A stretch of DNA of 64,000 bases from SKLM01 sp041687115 (GTDB lineage Bacteria; Chloroflexota; Anaerolineae; B4-G1), in NCBI GenBank assembly GCA_041687115.1, contig JAWLCP010000003.1, positions 9,154-73,153 of the forward strand. The letters are read 5' to 3'. Numbering within the stretch: the stretch's first letter is position 1; the number at the start of each line of letters is the position of its first letter. The notes under the pieces are model-generated. The model did not search any database, was not told where the DNA came from, and saw only the letters and a program-made list of their open reading frames with translations. Positions 1 to 9,267 of the stretch are shown here, in pieces. A program made the translations under genes and the position numbers.

Positions 1-223
1 ACAGGTCGAGGACGATGTCGTCCTCCTTCGTGTAGCGTAGGAATGCCTGCATGGCGATCTGGGGGACGAAGTTACCGTGGTAGTCGAGTTGGTGGCCGCC
101 GGTGGCGTCGCGCGAGTCGATGAGCCACAGGCTGTCGGTCCAGACGTGCTCGTAGTCGCGCCAGCGGCTGAGGTCGATGTCGGAGTAGGGTGGGGTGTGT
201 GGTGGTTTGGGGGTTTCGCTCAT
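1..223 (-). CDS. DNA methyltransferase, N-terminal part (gene runs off left edge)
   Basis: Reading leftwards from an ATG at 221-223, 74 codons are open to the window edge. The visible protein has 'LWLIDSRD', then 'YHGNFVPQIA' and ends 'DIVLDL'. This run is typical of the start of small N4/N6 site-specific DNA methyltransferases, in which the YHG(N)F..Q segment precedes the 'D-hydrophobic' strand leading into the SAM-binding FxGxG motif. That motif lies outside the window, so methylation of DNA is inferred from the N-terminal pattern only. The gene follows the GH57 gene on the same strand with a 114-bp gap. Whether it belongs to a restriction system cannot be seen. Confidence 0.6.
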   Translation of the reverse strand, partial: MSETPKPPHTPPYSDIDLSRWRDYEHVWTDSLWLIDSRDATGGHQLDYHGNFVPQIAMQAFLRYTKEDDIVLDL

Positions 224-337
224 AATTGGTCGGCTCCGAGTCTCGTGACGCAAGGGCGCCAGGCCGCAAGGACGCAGGGAAGGGGCGGTGTGTGTCCAGC
301 CGGAATGAGAGGAGCGAGGCGTTGGGCCGGACGGACA

Positions 338-1780
338 TCATTCAGGTTGGGGGCGGGGGCGTTGGGGTGGGCCCGCTCTTGGCTCCAGCTCCGCTTTGGT
401 GATGATCTCGTCGAAGATGTCCGCGCCCGTGAGGCCGGTCTTGGCACTGACGGCCACGCTCAGATCACGCCGGAAGCCGTGGGAAAGGTCCTCTCCACTG
501 GCGTAGCGAGTCAGGGCGAGGGCGCGGATGGCGTTGGCGATGGCGTAGCGGGGCTCGTACCGATCGAGGTCGTCGAAGAAGAAGGCGCAGCTGATGTACA
601 TACGCTGGCGGTGGAGCTGGGCCTCCAGGAGCTGGAGCAGGCGTCTGGTCTGGTCGGTGGTCAGGTGGCCCAGGCCGTTATTCTTCAGGAAGGCCTCCCC
701 GGAGACCTCCCCCAGGACGACGGCGATGTAGCGGTCGCGCAGCGGCCATGGCTCGAACCCCAGCTGTTGAGCCTGGCAGGTGTAGACCCGGTCGAGGTCG
801 CAGGCCAGGTTGTCGAGGGCGCGCCGCAGGGCGCCCTTGCAGCGGCTGTCCCCTGGCGTGCAGTCGCACCCTACGAGCCAGCGGTCCAAACGGTGGGAGC
901 AGCTCCAGGCGGTGTTCTCGATGACGTTAATCTCGGTCTCTGGCGGATGCTGGTCGAGGTAGAGGCCGAGGGTAGTCAGCTGATAGCCGTGACGTCTGCC
1001 TGACGAGAGGATGCGGCTGAGGACGGCGACCCCCTGGCGGTGGTGATGGCCGAACGTCTCGCCGTCGGTGGCGATGACGTGAAGACCATCGCGCCGGCAC
1101 CGCCAGCCGACGTGCTCCTCCAGCCAGTCATCGACGTAGGCCGAGTCCGGCATGCCGAAGGAGAGGTGGTTGGAGAGGTGTCGATCGCGGACGAAGACGG
1201 CGATCGCGTCGCCGTTCGGGAGCGCCACGCGATAGGGACCGCCGCCTGCCTCCAGATGCCCGTAGACCTGCTCGTCCGACAGGATGGTGAAGCGGATGCC
1301 CGAGGCAGCGAGGATCTCCAGCGTGTCGTAGTCGACGGCCATCTCCGGGAGCCACATGCCCTGCGGTCGATGGTCGAAGCGGTGCTCGAAGCTGGCGATG
1401 CCCCAGCGGACCTGACAGATCTTATCGCGGCGGCGCGCCAGGGGGAGGATGGTGTGGTGGACGGACTGCGCCAGGCCGTTGCCCACGCCGTGGGTGTCCC
1501 GATACGTGCGCTCGGCGTCGACGATGCGCTGGTAGGTGTCGTGGGCGCGGTCGTCCAGCCAGCGTGCCAGCGTCCCGCCAAGGTTGAAGCTGATACGCTC
1601 GAAGTTACCTGCCCTGGCGTTGGGAGTGTAGCATTCGGCGGTGATCCGTTCGTTCCAGTTGGCGTAGGGGGCCGCGCTGGGCTCCCGGGGGATGCGGCCC
1701 GTGAACGGGTCCTCCCGAGGCGGTTGGTAGAAGTGGCCGTGAATGGCGAGATGACAGTGGGGACTAGGTGTGTCGTTCAT
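338..1780 (-). CDS. Glycoside hydrolase family 57 protein (DUF3536-type)
   Basis: A 480-residue GH57 polysaccharide deacetylase-like barrel enzyme, probably cytoplasmic and acting on alpha-glucans. The N-terminus 'HLAIHGHFYQPPRED' is the conserved HxHxxQP strand of the family. The likely nucleophile Glu is in 'GMWLPEMA' near residue 143 and the acid/base Asp in 'IATDGETFGHHH' near residue 237. A GTG at 1834 would add 18 residues, but it sits at or before the predicted transcription start of the promoter at 1837-1865. The ATG at 1778-1780 is therefore preferred, with a leader of about 50 nt. It is the last gene of a three-enzyme glucan cluster on this strand. The exact substrate of this subgroup is not known to me. 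Confidence 0.85.
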   Translation of the reverse strand: MNDTPSPHCHLAIHGHFYQPPREDPFTGRIPREPSAAPYANWNERITAECYTPNARAGNFERISFNLGGTLARWLDDRAHDTYQRIVDAERTYRDTHGVGNGLAQSVHHTILPLARRRDKICQVRWGIASFEHRFDHRPQGMWLPEMAVDYDTLEILAASGIRFTILSDEQVYGHLEAGGGPYRVALPNGDAIAVFVRDRHLSNHLSFGMPDSAYVDDWLEEHVGWRCRRDGLHVIATDGETFGHHHRQGVAVLSRILSSGRRHGYQLTTLGLYLDQHPPETEINVIENTAWSCSHRLDRWLVGCDCTPGDSRCKGALRRALDNLACDLDRVYTCQAQQLGFEPWPLRDRYIAVVLGEVSGEAFLKNNGLGHLTTDQTRRLLQLLEAQLHRQRMYISCAFFFDDLDRYEPRYAIANAIRALALTRYASGEDLSHGFRRDLSVAVSAKTGLTGADIFDEIITKAELEPRAGPPQRPRPQPE

Positions 1781-1836
1781 GGTGTGTTGTGGTTTGGCCC
1801 TGTAAGCGTGGTTTCGACGTGTTCCATGGTGCACCT

Positions 1837-1865
1837 ATTGTAGCACCGGAGGTCCGTGGTGGCAA
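1837..1865 (-). promoter_or_regulatory. Sigma70-type promoter for the GH57 gene
   Basis: Read on the minus strand: -35 TTGCCA (1860-1865), 17-bp spacer, -10 TACAAT (1837-1842) preceded by TGC, giving an extended -10. The transcription start should fall near 1830, which decides the downstream ATG of the GH57 gene. Confidence 0.6.
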
Positions 1866-1958
1866 AATGGTCAGAAGGTTTCTGGACAGGATTCGCAGGA
1901 TTGTAAGGATTGCTGGAGGTGGATGTGGATGCGGGCCGTCGCTCACCACAGCAACGGC

Positions 1959-4900
1959 TCAGGATCTGGTTGCCTCCAGGAGCTGCTCGAGCTGGTAGTC
2001 GGATTCGGCCTCAGCGCGCTGGAGGTCGGCGACGACGTCGTGGCAGGCGACGATGGCCTTGGCTGCCCCTTCGGGTGAGCGAGCCGGGTCGGCGCCGATG
2101 GCGACGGCGGCGATGACCTCCATCCACCACAGGAGTTGGTCAAAGGCCTCGGCGTTGAACCAGAGGACGTCCTGGTAGCGGTTGACCCGCAGAAGGTGCT
2201 GCACCTCGTCGTCCTGCAGCCAGGCGTGGAGCACCTGGTAGGCGCGGTTGCCATCAGGCCCGGGATCCTCAAACCAGCGCTGGTGCGTGGTCAGGACCTT
2301 GATGGTGTTGACCGCCCAGAGGGCCGAGCCGGTGTCGAGCCCCAGGTCCTGGAGGACGCTGGCCGTGATCTTGCCCAGCAGCCACTCGTCCTGCCAGCTG
2401 CGGCTTATCTGGGCGAAGGCTGAGGCGTCGGCGACCTTGCCCAGGGCGTGGGTGAAGAGCCAGCCGAAGAGTGTAGACCATGTCTGCACGTCAGCGTCGA
2501 GGCCGACGTCGGGAATCGCCGCCGGACCATTCCGGAGGAACTCGGCCGCAGCGTCGGGCAGAGGGAGGTGGTTGCCGATGGTGGGGAGGCGGAGCGCCAC
2601 GTCGAGCTCGCGCCGCACCTGCACGGCGACGGCCGTCGGATCCCCCTCTCCGTCAGTCCAGGGTTTGATCTCCTGGAGAAGGCGGGCTGACCTGTGTTCC
2701 ACCTCGTCGAGCAATGCCTCTCGCTCCTCGGCTGTGATGCGGGGTGCTACCTCCTCGTCGCCGCGGGATCGCTCCCGCGCCTCTATCAAGCGGCGGAACG
2801 TCTCGGGGTTGACCAGCTCGCGGAAGGGGCGGTGGATGGGTTGGAGGAGGATCTCCTTGAGGGCCTCCTCGATGCTGGGCACGCCCCGCCCGTCGAGGTA
2901 TGAGGTGAGCTGGGCGTACTGGTGCCATTCTGTGTCTCGGACCTGACGGAAATCGAGGAAGACATGGGCCTTGTAGGCGCCGAGCTCGGCGTAAAGTCCC
3001 CTCTCGTGCAGCTCCTGGTTGCTGCGGATGTACTCCAGACCGTTGATGTGGTCGCGGAAGATGGTGAAGGTCTCATCGTCGGCGCGGAGACCGAGGCCCA
3101 CACCGAGGGAGTGCTGCACCAGACGTTTCTGGTCGTCCCCGCTCTTCACCGCCTGGGCAACGGACGTACGCACCCAGCCGCGGGTCTCGGCGTATTTGTT
3201 GTGGTAGACGACGAGGGCGCGCTCGTTGCTGACGCGGTTCGAGTAGGCGAACACGTCCTCGTTGACGTATCCCTCGGGGGTGAAGAAGTCGTAGAGGAGG
3301 AAGTCGTCGACGCCGGCGAACAGGTGGCGGCGGTGAAGCAGAGGGAAGATCTCCCGCTCGTGGCGCTCCACCACGTAGGGATCGGGCGTCTCGTCCCAGT
3401 AGGCGCGCCGGTACTCCATGCCGTACTTCTCGGCGTACGCTTCGACCTGGCCGTGGCCGAACATCGGGAGACCCGGCAGGGTGGCCAGGAGCGTACAGAT
3501 CCCGAAGTACTTGTCGCCCTTGCCGAACTGGTCGACGGCGGTGCGCTCGTCCGGGTTGTTCATGAAGTTGACGTACCGCTTCATGATGCGCGGATCGAAC
3601 TCGAGGGTGTTCTTCATCACGGCGCGGTACTTGGCGTTGTCTTCGTCGCGGAGCATGTTCATGAAGGCGCTGTTGTAGACGCGGTGCATGCCGAGGGTGC
3701 GGACGAAGTAGCCCTCCATCAGCCAGAACGCCTCGGCCAGGAGGAGGGTGTCGGGAACCTCCTCGGCGACGCGATCGACGACCTGGCGCCAGAACTCCTC
3801 GGGCATGAGCTGGTCGAACTGCTGCCTGGTAAGGCCGTGCTCCGCCCGCGAGGGGATGGCGCCGCCGGTGCCGGGCTCCGGGAACCACAGGCGCTGATAG
3901 TGCTTCTTGGCCAGCGTCATAGCGGCGTCGAAGCGGATGATGGGGAACTTCCGCGCCACGTGGAGGATCATCTGTATGACGGCCTCGCGCACCTCCTCCT
4001 TGAGGAAGTCCAGCTGTGCGGTGTCGTTCCACGGCATACTCGTGCCGTCGTTCCCGTGGTAGATGTACCTCTCGTCGCCGGTCCAGTGATCGACGCGCTT
4101 GAAGACGACGGCGGCGTCGCTGCGGTCGTAGTAGCCATCCTCCAGATAGATGCCCACCCGCTCCTCCTCGCCGAGATCCGGCCCGCTGAAGGAGTAGGAA
4201 GGGAAGGGAGGGTGGTCGAGGGAGATGAAGCGGTCGGGGTGCTCGATGACCCAGCGGGAGTCGATCCCCATATGGTTGGGGACCATGTCGCTGGCCAGGC
4301 GGATGCCTCGCTGCCAGGCGCGGTGGCGCAGATCCTCGTAGGCCTTCTCTCCACCCAGGTCAGCGGCGACGCGGTAGTCGTCCACGGAGTAGGCGGAGGC
4401 GACGGCCTCCGGGTTGCCCATCCTCTGCTTGATGCGCCGTGAGGCGGAGCTGCGCTCCCAGAGGCCGATGAGCCAGAGGCCGGTGAACCCACGTCTGGCC
4501 AGAGTATCCAGCTCCTGTTCGGGAATCTGGTCAAGCCGCGTGATGGAGCGCTCGTACTTCCTCGAGAGCTGGTGGAGCCAGACGTAGGCGTTCTTGGCGA
4601 TGAGGACGACCCGGGGCATCCAATCTTGGTCGGGGCTGAAGCGCTCGAACTCGAGCCCTTCAAACTTGTAGACCCGGCTCGGACCGGGGCCGAGCAAGGC
4701 GACCTTCTCCTCCTCGGCGATGAGATCGAGGCTGCTGAGCAGACGGTAGACATACTTGCCCAGGAGCGATCCCCAGCGCTGGCGCATGAACTCCAGCTGT
4801 CCGGACAGGGAGTGGGGGGATGATCGGGCGGGAGCCTGGAGCATGTCGATGAGGTTCTCGTCATCGGGGCCGAAGCTGGGCTGGGTGGCGAAGAAGTCGT

Positions 4901-5495
4901 GGAGCCCGGACATCACCTGGCGGTAGCTGGTCCCCTTCTCCAGCTCAGTGTCATCGAAGAGCTCGATGAAGGGCGAGAAGCCGGGATTCTCGTTGGCGAG
5001 CCAGAGGAGGAGCAACTCCTCCAGAACGATGGCGCGGTTGGGTACGCCGTTGGTCTCGTCCTCCAGGTACTCGTCGGGGTCGGTCTCCTGCCGGTAGACG
5101 GCAAGCGGGGGGAACTGGTCGACGAATCGACGCAAGGTCTGGTCGAGTTCATCCTTGCCCACCTGCTCCTCGAGCCACTCCAAGGCCTTCTCCATGACCG
5201 TCGTCTTTCTCTGTTCCCGGTACTGCTGGACGACGTAGTGGAGGATCTCGTCGATGAGGCCCACGGCGTTGATCTGACCCGCCTTCACGGCCCGCTCCGG
5301 ATAGCGGACGAGATCGCGCCGCTGATTCATCTTCTGTGCGAAGAGGCGGGCGGCGTGGAAGTTGGCGAAGAGGACGTTGCCGGTGAGGCCAAACAGCGCC
5401 TGGTCGAAATCGTATAGGTCACGCACCTCACGGGCGATGTGGAACTCCACAGGGATCCAGGATCTGGCGGGCGCGTCCGACAGGAGAAAGCGCAT
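1959..5495 (-). CDS. Large GH13 alpha-amylase-superfamily protein
   Basis: A 1178-residue GH13 enzyme, about twice the size of a simple alpha-amylase. Residues 1 to about 330 are a helical region with no recognised catalytic motif. The barrel follows. It contains 'SDMVPNHMG' (conserved region I), the nucleophile Asp in 'IIRFDAAMTLAKKHY' near residue 521, the acid Glu in 'LLLAEAFW' near 587, and 'FMNNPDERT' at the place of the usual NHD. The C-terminal 350 residues are helical and acidic. No signal peptide is visible, so an intracellular glucan hydrolase or transferase is inferred. A good Shine-Dalgarno (AAGGAG) precedes the ATG. It lies 51 bp downstream of the GH57 glucanotransferase gene and is probably co-transcribed with it. 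Confidence 0.82.
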   Translation of the reverse strand: MRFLLSDAPARSWIPVEFHIAREVRDLYDFDQALFGLTGNVLFANFHAARLFAQKMNQRRDLVRYPERAVKAGQINAVGLIDEILHYVVQQYREQRKTTVMEKALEWLEEQVGKDELDQTLRRFVDQFPPLAVYRQETDPDEYLEDETNGVPNRAIVLEELLLLWLANENPGFSPFIELFDDTELEKGTSYRQVMSGLHDFFATQPSFGPDDENLIDMLQAPARSSPHSLSGQLEFMRQRWGSLLGKYVYRLLSSLDLIAEEEKVALLGPGPSRVYKFEGLEFERFSPDQDWMPRVVLIAKNAYVWLHQLSRKYERSITRLDQIPEQELDTLARRGFTGLWLIGLWERSSASRRIKQRMGNPEAVASAYSVDDYRVAADLGGEKAYEDLRHRAWQRGIRLASDMVPNHMGIDSRWVIEHPDRFISLDHPPFPSYSFSGPDLGEEERVGIYLEDGYYDRSDAAVVFKRVDHWTGDERYIYHGNDGTSMPWNDTAQLDFLKEEVREAVIQMILHVARKFPIIRFDAAMTLAKKHYQRLWFPEPGTGGAIPSRAEHGLTRQQFDQLMPEEFWRQVVDRVAEEVPDTLLLAEAFWLMEGYFVRTLGMHRVYNSAFMNMLRDEDNAKYRAVMKNTLEFDPRIMKRYVNFMNNPDERTAVDQFGKGDKYFGICTLLATLPGLPMFGHGQVEAYAEKYGMEYRRAYWDETPDPYVVERHEREIFPLLHRRHLFAGVDDFLLYDFFTPEGYVNEDVFAYSNRVSNERALVVYHNKYAETRGWVRTSVAQAVKSGDDQKRLVQHSLGVGLGLRADDETFTIFRDHINGLEYIRSNQELHERGLYAELGAYKAHVFLDFRQVRDTEWHQYAQLTSYLDGRGVPSIEEALKEILLQPIHRPFRELVNPETFRRLIEARERSRGDEEVAPRITAEEREALLDEVEHRSARLLQEIKPWTDGEGDPTAVAVQVRRELDVALRLPTIGNHLPLPDAAAEFLRNGPAAIPDVGLDADVQTWSTLFGWLFTHALGKVADASAFAQISRSWQDEWLLGKITASVLQDLGLDTGSALWAVNTIKVLTTHQRWFEDPGPDGNRAYQVLHAWLQDDEVQHLLRVNRYQDVLWFNAEAFDQLLWWMEVIAAVAIGADPARSPEGAAKAIVACHDVVADLQRAEAESDYQLEQLLEATRS

Positions 5496-5546
5496 AGAGG
5501 ACTCCTTATTCAGTGCGTGCCGAGAGCGGCAACGGACCGATGGAGA

Positions 5547-7685
5547 CTAGGGCTGAAGCCTCCTCAGGCGAAGGATCAGCTCTGCGTCCCAGTGGCGTCC
5601 GGGCTCCAGCAGCATATCCCACCATAGGAGGGTGCACGTGCCCTGGTAGACTCGCTCGTACCCGGCCTCCGAGTTGGAGACTACCTCGAGCGGGAACTGC
5701 CACAGACTGGCGGGGCGGCCGAGGTCGATGTGCACCTCGCCGTCCAGGTCGGGCAGCGTCGAGCCGATGGTCAGCGCCGCGACGTGTTGGTCACCCTCCA
5801 GGGCGTTCAGGTCGCGACGCTCGGCGCCGGTATGAAGGTAGCCGTACTCACTGTCGCCGCCGACGATTCCCCAGTTGAACGCCACACCGAAGCGAAGGTC
5901 CGCCGGGATGTCGTCTCGGTTGGTCACCCGGTAGTTGACGGTGAGCTGGGGGGAGCCGGCCTCGACGGCGACGGTCTTCTGGATCTGAACGGGGATGGGG
6001 ACCTCGCCAGCCCAGACGGTGCCCTCTCGCGTGAGCACGAGCCGGGCCAGGTCTCCGTCCTCTTCGACCTCGGCCTGGTAGGGGCGATCGACGAAGTCGC
6101 CCCGCTCTGCGTAGTGGGCCTGGTAGAACGTCTCGGGGGTCGTCCCAGGGTCAAGGAAGTGGTCGAGGAGGGCGATACGGCGGTGCCAGTCGTAAAATAG
6201 AGAGGTATGGACGTCTCGCTCCTTTACCCTGACACCGTTTGGTATCTCCTCCTGCCCGGGAAGGAAGATGCGTCCCTCTCGTTCCGCCTTCCGCAGGGCC
6301 TCATGATACCCTTCACGCCGGCGGGTCATGGTATTGAGCAGATTGTAGCGGCGATCCCGCCAGTCCCATTCGACCAGGCCGCCCCCGTAGGACGGCTTGA
6401 AGATCAGGACCTGTTGGTCGGTGTTGAGGATGATCTCCTCGTGACCGTCGGCGTCGAAATCCCCCCGCTCCACGACTGCCCAGGTCTGGGCCTCCATTCT
6501 CTGGCCGTCGGCCAGCTCTTCCGCCGCGATGAGGTGGGCGAAGTTGGCCGCGCGGATGTGGAAGAAGTAGATGCCACCGAACAGGCCGTGCCAGTAGGCG
6601 CAGTTGCACTGAGCCGACCAGGTGTGATCGAGGGCCTGCTGCCTGGCGTCTCCCGGGGGCATGGCGTGGGCCTTCCGGCTGACCCACAGCATCTTCTTGT
6701 GCATCTGGTTTACCTCGTCGTAGCGACACAAGAAGGAGCGCCAGAATCCGCCCCTGACGAAGCGACGTACGTCCTCCCGCCCCTGTTCCTCCAGCTCGCG
6801 GTGCACGGTGGCAAGATCGACCTGGGCACGGGGGGGGAGGGCCCAATGCATCATCTCCTCGTAGGAGGCACATGGCAGGTAGACGCGGCCGAGGGGCGTG
6901 TGCTCGGCGGCCACCTCGCCCAGGGGTCGGGTCTGCAGCCAGTCGGCGTTCTCCTCGAGGGCAGCGAAGAAGCGGTCGACCCACCCATCCTCTCCCCAGC
7001 AGTAGCTCCAGGTATCGGGCCACAGGCCGAACTTCTCCCCGTCGTCGGCAGCGACGGCGACGCCGCCGGGATGGGCGCGGGCGCGCTGACGGAGCCACTC
7101 GATCACCGTCTCGACCGGCTGCCACGGAATGGCGTAGCGCAGGTGCATGACGTTGCCGAAGACTTTCAGGGCGCAGCCTTGCTCCTCGGTGATGTAGGGC
7201 CCGAACAGGTCGTCGTCGGTGAGGCCCACCATCTTGAACGGCGTGTCGTCGAGGAGCGTATACTCGACACCGACCTCGACCAGTGGCCTGGGCAGGTGCG
7301 GCTCCCAGACCCGTTCGGCGATCCAGGCCCCGGTGGGGCGATGGCCGAATCGACGGAGGAGGAAGGCGGTCATCTTGCGCAGCTGCCCCAGTCTGTCGGC
7401 GTCGGGGATGGTGGGGAGGACCGGTTCGTAGTAACCGCCGGTCAGCAGCTCGACCTGCCCCCGTGCCACCAGATCGCCCAGCCGATCCAGGTGGTCGGGA
7501 CGGCGGGTGCCGAGCCAGTCAAGCAGAGAGCCGCTGTAGTGGAGCCCCAGCCGCACGCCAGGATGGCGTGTCACGGCCTCCAGCATCGGATCGTAAGCCC
7601 TTTCGGTCGCCTCGGCGAAGACGTGATCGAGGTTGCCGACCGGCTGATGGTTATGGATCACCAGGGAGAGGGTTAGTGTAGACAT
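5547..7685 (-). CDS. GH57 4-alpha-glucanotransferase/alpha-amylase
   Basis: A 712-residue GH57 enzyme matching the Thermococcus 4-alpha-glucanotransferase type. 'LSLVIHNHQPVGN' opens the barrel. The nucleophile Glu lies in 'AERVWEPHLP' near residue 124 and the acid Asp in 'AADDGEKFG' near residue 215, almost the same numbering as in the archaeal enzyme. A helical segment (DUF1925-like, 'WRSFLCRYDEVNQMHKKM') and a long beta-rich C-terminal domain (DUF1926-like, from about residue 410) follow. It should disproportionate or trim maltodextrins in the cytoplasm. It is the first gene of the glucan cluster and has its own promoter at 7752-7780. No strong Shine-Dalgarno is visible. The start is fixed by the family's usual N-terminus. 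Confidence 0.9.
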   Translation of the reverse strand: MSTLTLSLVIHNHQPVGNLDHVFAEATERAYDPMLEAVTRHPGVRLGLHYSGSLLDWLGTRRPDHLDRLGDLVARGQVELLTGGYYEPVLPTIPDADRLGQLRKMTAFLLRRFGHRPTGAWIAERVWEPHLPRPLVEVGVEYTLLDDTPFKMVGLTDDDLFGPYITEEQGCALKVFGNVMHLRYAIPWQPVETVIEWLRQRARAHPGGVAVAADDGEKFGLWPDTWSYCWGEDGWVDRFFAALEENADWLQTRPLGEVAAEHTPLGRVYLPCASYEEMMHWALPPRAQVDLATVHRELEEQGREDVRRFVRGGFWRSFLCRYDEVNQMHKKMLWVSRKAHAMPPGDARQQALDHTWSAQCNCAYWHGLFGGIYFFHIRAANFAHLIAAEELADGQRMEAQTWAVVERGDFDADGHEEIILNTDQQVLIFKPSYGGGLVEWDWRDRRYNLLNTMTRRREGYHEALRKAEREGRIFLPGQEEIPNGVRVKERDVHTSLFYDWHRRIALLDHFLDPGTTPETFYQAHYAERGDFVDRPYQAEVEEDGDLARLVLTREGTVWAGEVPIPVQIQKTVAVEAGSPQLTVNYRVTNRDDIPADLRFGVAFNWGIVGGDSEYGYLHTGAERRDLNALEGDQHVAALTIGSTLPDLDGEVHIDLGRPASLWQFPLEVVSNSEAGYERVYQGTCTLLWWDMLLEPGRHWDAELILRLRRLQP

Positions 7686-7751
7686 CGTTTGATCATCTGG
7701 CTGCTACTGTGCATTGGTGATGGAGACTGCGCTTGCCCGTGATTACACGGT

Positions 7752-7780
7752 ATTGTCGTCCATTTTCCTCGTTTGGTCAA
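7752..7780 (-). promoter_or_regulatory. Promoter for the glucan-enzyme cluster
   Basis: On the minus strand: -35 TTGACC (7775-7780), 17-bp spacer, -10 GACAAT (7752-7757), about 60 nt upstream of the GH57 start. It is back to back with the plus-strand promoter at 7801-7829. Confidence 0.5.
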
Positions 7781-7800
7781 GTGCCCCCAGGTGCCTGACC

Positions 7801-7829
7801 TTGCCATTCTGCTGTATTCGTGCTACACT
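7801..7829 (+). promoter_or_regulatory. Promoter for the surface-protein/pth/mfd unit
   Basis: -35 TTGCCA (7801-7806), 17-bp spacer, -10 TACACT (7824-7829) preceded by GTGC. It has the same -35 and the same TGC extension as the promoter at 1837-1865. The ATG follows about 70 nt after the predicted transcription start. Confidence 0.6.
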
Positions 7830-7906
7830 TCGTGGTTGCCTGTGGTGCGTGGGGTGGTGGATACGTGGTCATCACGGCGCGATGTGGATCAGTGCGAGGA
7901 GAATCT

Positions 7907-8653
7907 ATGCACAAGCGGATTCTAGTTGTGGGATTGGTGCTGGTGGTGGTTCTGGCCGCCGGTTCGGTGGGGCGGGCGGCGCCGCTGTTCCAAGCGCAAT
8001 CGATGATCACCTATCCGGACGACGGGGCGACGGTGAGCAGGCAGGTGGAAATCCGGGGCGTGGCGAAGCATCCCAACATGGACTTCTATCAGCTCCGCTA
8101 CGCGCCAGGGCCGCAGCCAGAGGGCGGCTCGCAGTGGCAGGATTTCGCCATTGTCGAGGGCCAACAAGTGGAGAACGACGTACTGGGCACCTGGGACACG
8201 ACCCAGGTTTCGGACGGCGCGTACACGCTGGCGCTGGCGGTGTGGGGAGTCGATGACCCGAACAACCCGTACGTCTACTTCGTCACGAATCTGACGGTGA
8301 ACAACGCGGATCCCGTCGATACACCAACCCCGGAGCAGACGCCGACCGAGGCTGCGCCGGCGGAGACCCCGACGTCGGGGCCGTCGCCTACGCCGGAGAC
8401 AGTGGAGCAGCCGCCGACGCCAACCTCGCGACCGACGTCGACCCTGGAGCCGGGCCTGCTGGAGACGCCAACGGTTTCGCCCGACGATGGTCTGGAGGTG
8501 CCACTCAACGTGGCGGAGATCCGGGAAAGCTTCTGCACCGGAGGGTTGATCACGGTGCTGCTGCTGTCGCTCTGGGGGCTCTACGTGGTCGCGAAGGCGG
8601 GCGTGCGCTGGTTCCTCCGCGAGCGCTCCACGTCATCGGGGATGGGGCGCTGA
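7907..8653 (+). CDS. Exported Ig-like protein with Thr/Pro-rich stalk and C-terminal membrane anchor
   Basis: A 248-residue protein. Residues 1-25 are a signal peptide (Lys-Arg, then a Val/Leu-rich core, Ala-Ala). Residues 30-125 form a bacterial Ig-like domain: 'ITYPDDGATVS' opens it and 'GAYTLALAVWGVD' is a typical late strand. Residues 130-190 are a low-complexity Thr/Pro/Glu stalk, and a transmembrane helix ('GGLITVLLLSLWGLYVVA') near residue 215 is followed by a basic tail. It should sit outside the cell with the tail inside. The ATG at 7907 has GAGGAG five bases upstream; longer in-frame starts would begin before the transcription start. It lies 40 bp before pth. Function unknown. Confidence 0.75.
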   Translation: MHKRILVVGLVLVVVLAAGSVGRAAPLFQAQSMITYPDDGATVSRQVEIRGVAKHPNMDFYQLRYAPGPQPEGGSQWQDFAIVEGQQVENDVLGTWDTTQVSDGAYTLALAVWGVDDPNNPYVYFVTNLTVNNADPVDTPTPEQTPTEAAPAETPTSGPSPTPETVEQPPTPTSRPTSTLEPGLLETPTVSPDDGLEVPLNVAEIRESFCTGGLITVLLLSLWGLYVVAKAGVRWFLRERSTSSGMGR

Positions 8654-8693
8654 GGTCTTCGCCAAGCACCCTCGGAGTCGATCCGGTATACCT

Positions 8694-9266
8694 GTGAGCC
8701 GCTATCTCATCGCCGGCCTGGGCAATCCAGGTCGGAAGTACGCTGACAATCGACACAACGTGGGCTTCCGGTGTGTCGAACGTTTTGCCTCTGCCCACAA
8801 CCTCTCCTTCAGCCGACGCCAGAAGCGGGCCATGGTCGCCATGGGGACGGTGATGAAGCGCTCGGTGATTCTCGCCAAGCCGCAGACCTTCATGAACAGG
8901 AGCGGACATGCGGTGGCTGCGCTGGCGAGTTACTATCGCATACCCCTGGAGCGCGTGCTGGTGGTCTACGATGACCTCGACCTCCCGCTGGGCACCACGC
9001 GGCTGCGTCCGTCCGGTGGTGCAGGGGGGCATCGCGGCATGAGGTCCATCATCAACCAGCTGGGCAGCGGGGACTTCCCACGTCTCCGCATTGGCATCGG
9101 CCGCCCGCCGGGGCGGATGGATCCGGCCGACTACGTGTTGCAGGACTTCTCCGCCGCCGAGGAGTCGTTGGCAGAGGAGGCGTTGGAGCAGGCTGTGGAT
9201 GCCATCGAGACCTGGCTGGTGGAGGGGATCGATGAAGCGATGAGCCGCTACAACCGGAGCGTGTAG
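8694..9266 (+). CDS. pth: Peptidyl-tRNA hydrolase
   Basis: A 190-residue Pth, the usual length. It releases peptidyl-tRNAs that drop off ribosomes. The N-terminus 'LIAGLGNPGRKYADNRHNVGF' holds the conserved catalytic His (about residue 21). 'TFMNRSG' holds the substrate-binding Asn, and 'VYDDLDLPLG' holds the conserved Asp. The start is GTG. It is one base away from the GTG of mfd, so the two are almost certainly translated from one mRNA. The pth-mfd pairing is common in bacteria. Confidence 0.96.
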   Translation: MSRYLIAGLGNPGRKYADNRHNVGFRCVERFASAHNLSFSRRQKRAMVAMGTVMKRSVILAKPQTFMNRSGHAVAALASYYRIPLERVLVVYDDLDLPLGTTRLRPSGGAGGHRGMRSIINQLGSGDFPRLRIGIGRPPGRMDPADYVLQDFSAAEESLAEEALEQAVDAIETWLVEGIDEAMSRYNRSV

Positions 9267-9267
9267 G

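Noticed and set aside
77..1003. Long plus-strand frame of 308 codons opposite the first two genes
   Set aside because: It is the antisense shadow of the GH57 and methyltransferase genes, whose catalytic motifs are clear. Composition is biased Gly/Val/Ala, with no family pattern.
2922..4442. 506-codon plus-strand frame opposite the GH13 gene
   Set aside because: Antisense shadow in GC-rich DNA. The GH13 motifs on the minus strand are decisive.
6207..7676. 489-codon plus-strand frame opposite the GH57 glucanotransferase
   Set aside because: Antisense shadow. The minus-strand gene has the catalytic Glu and Asp at the expected places.
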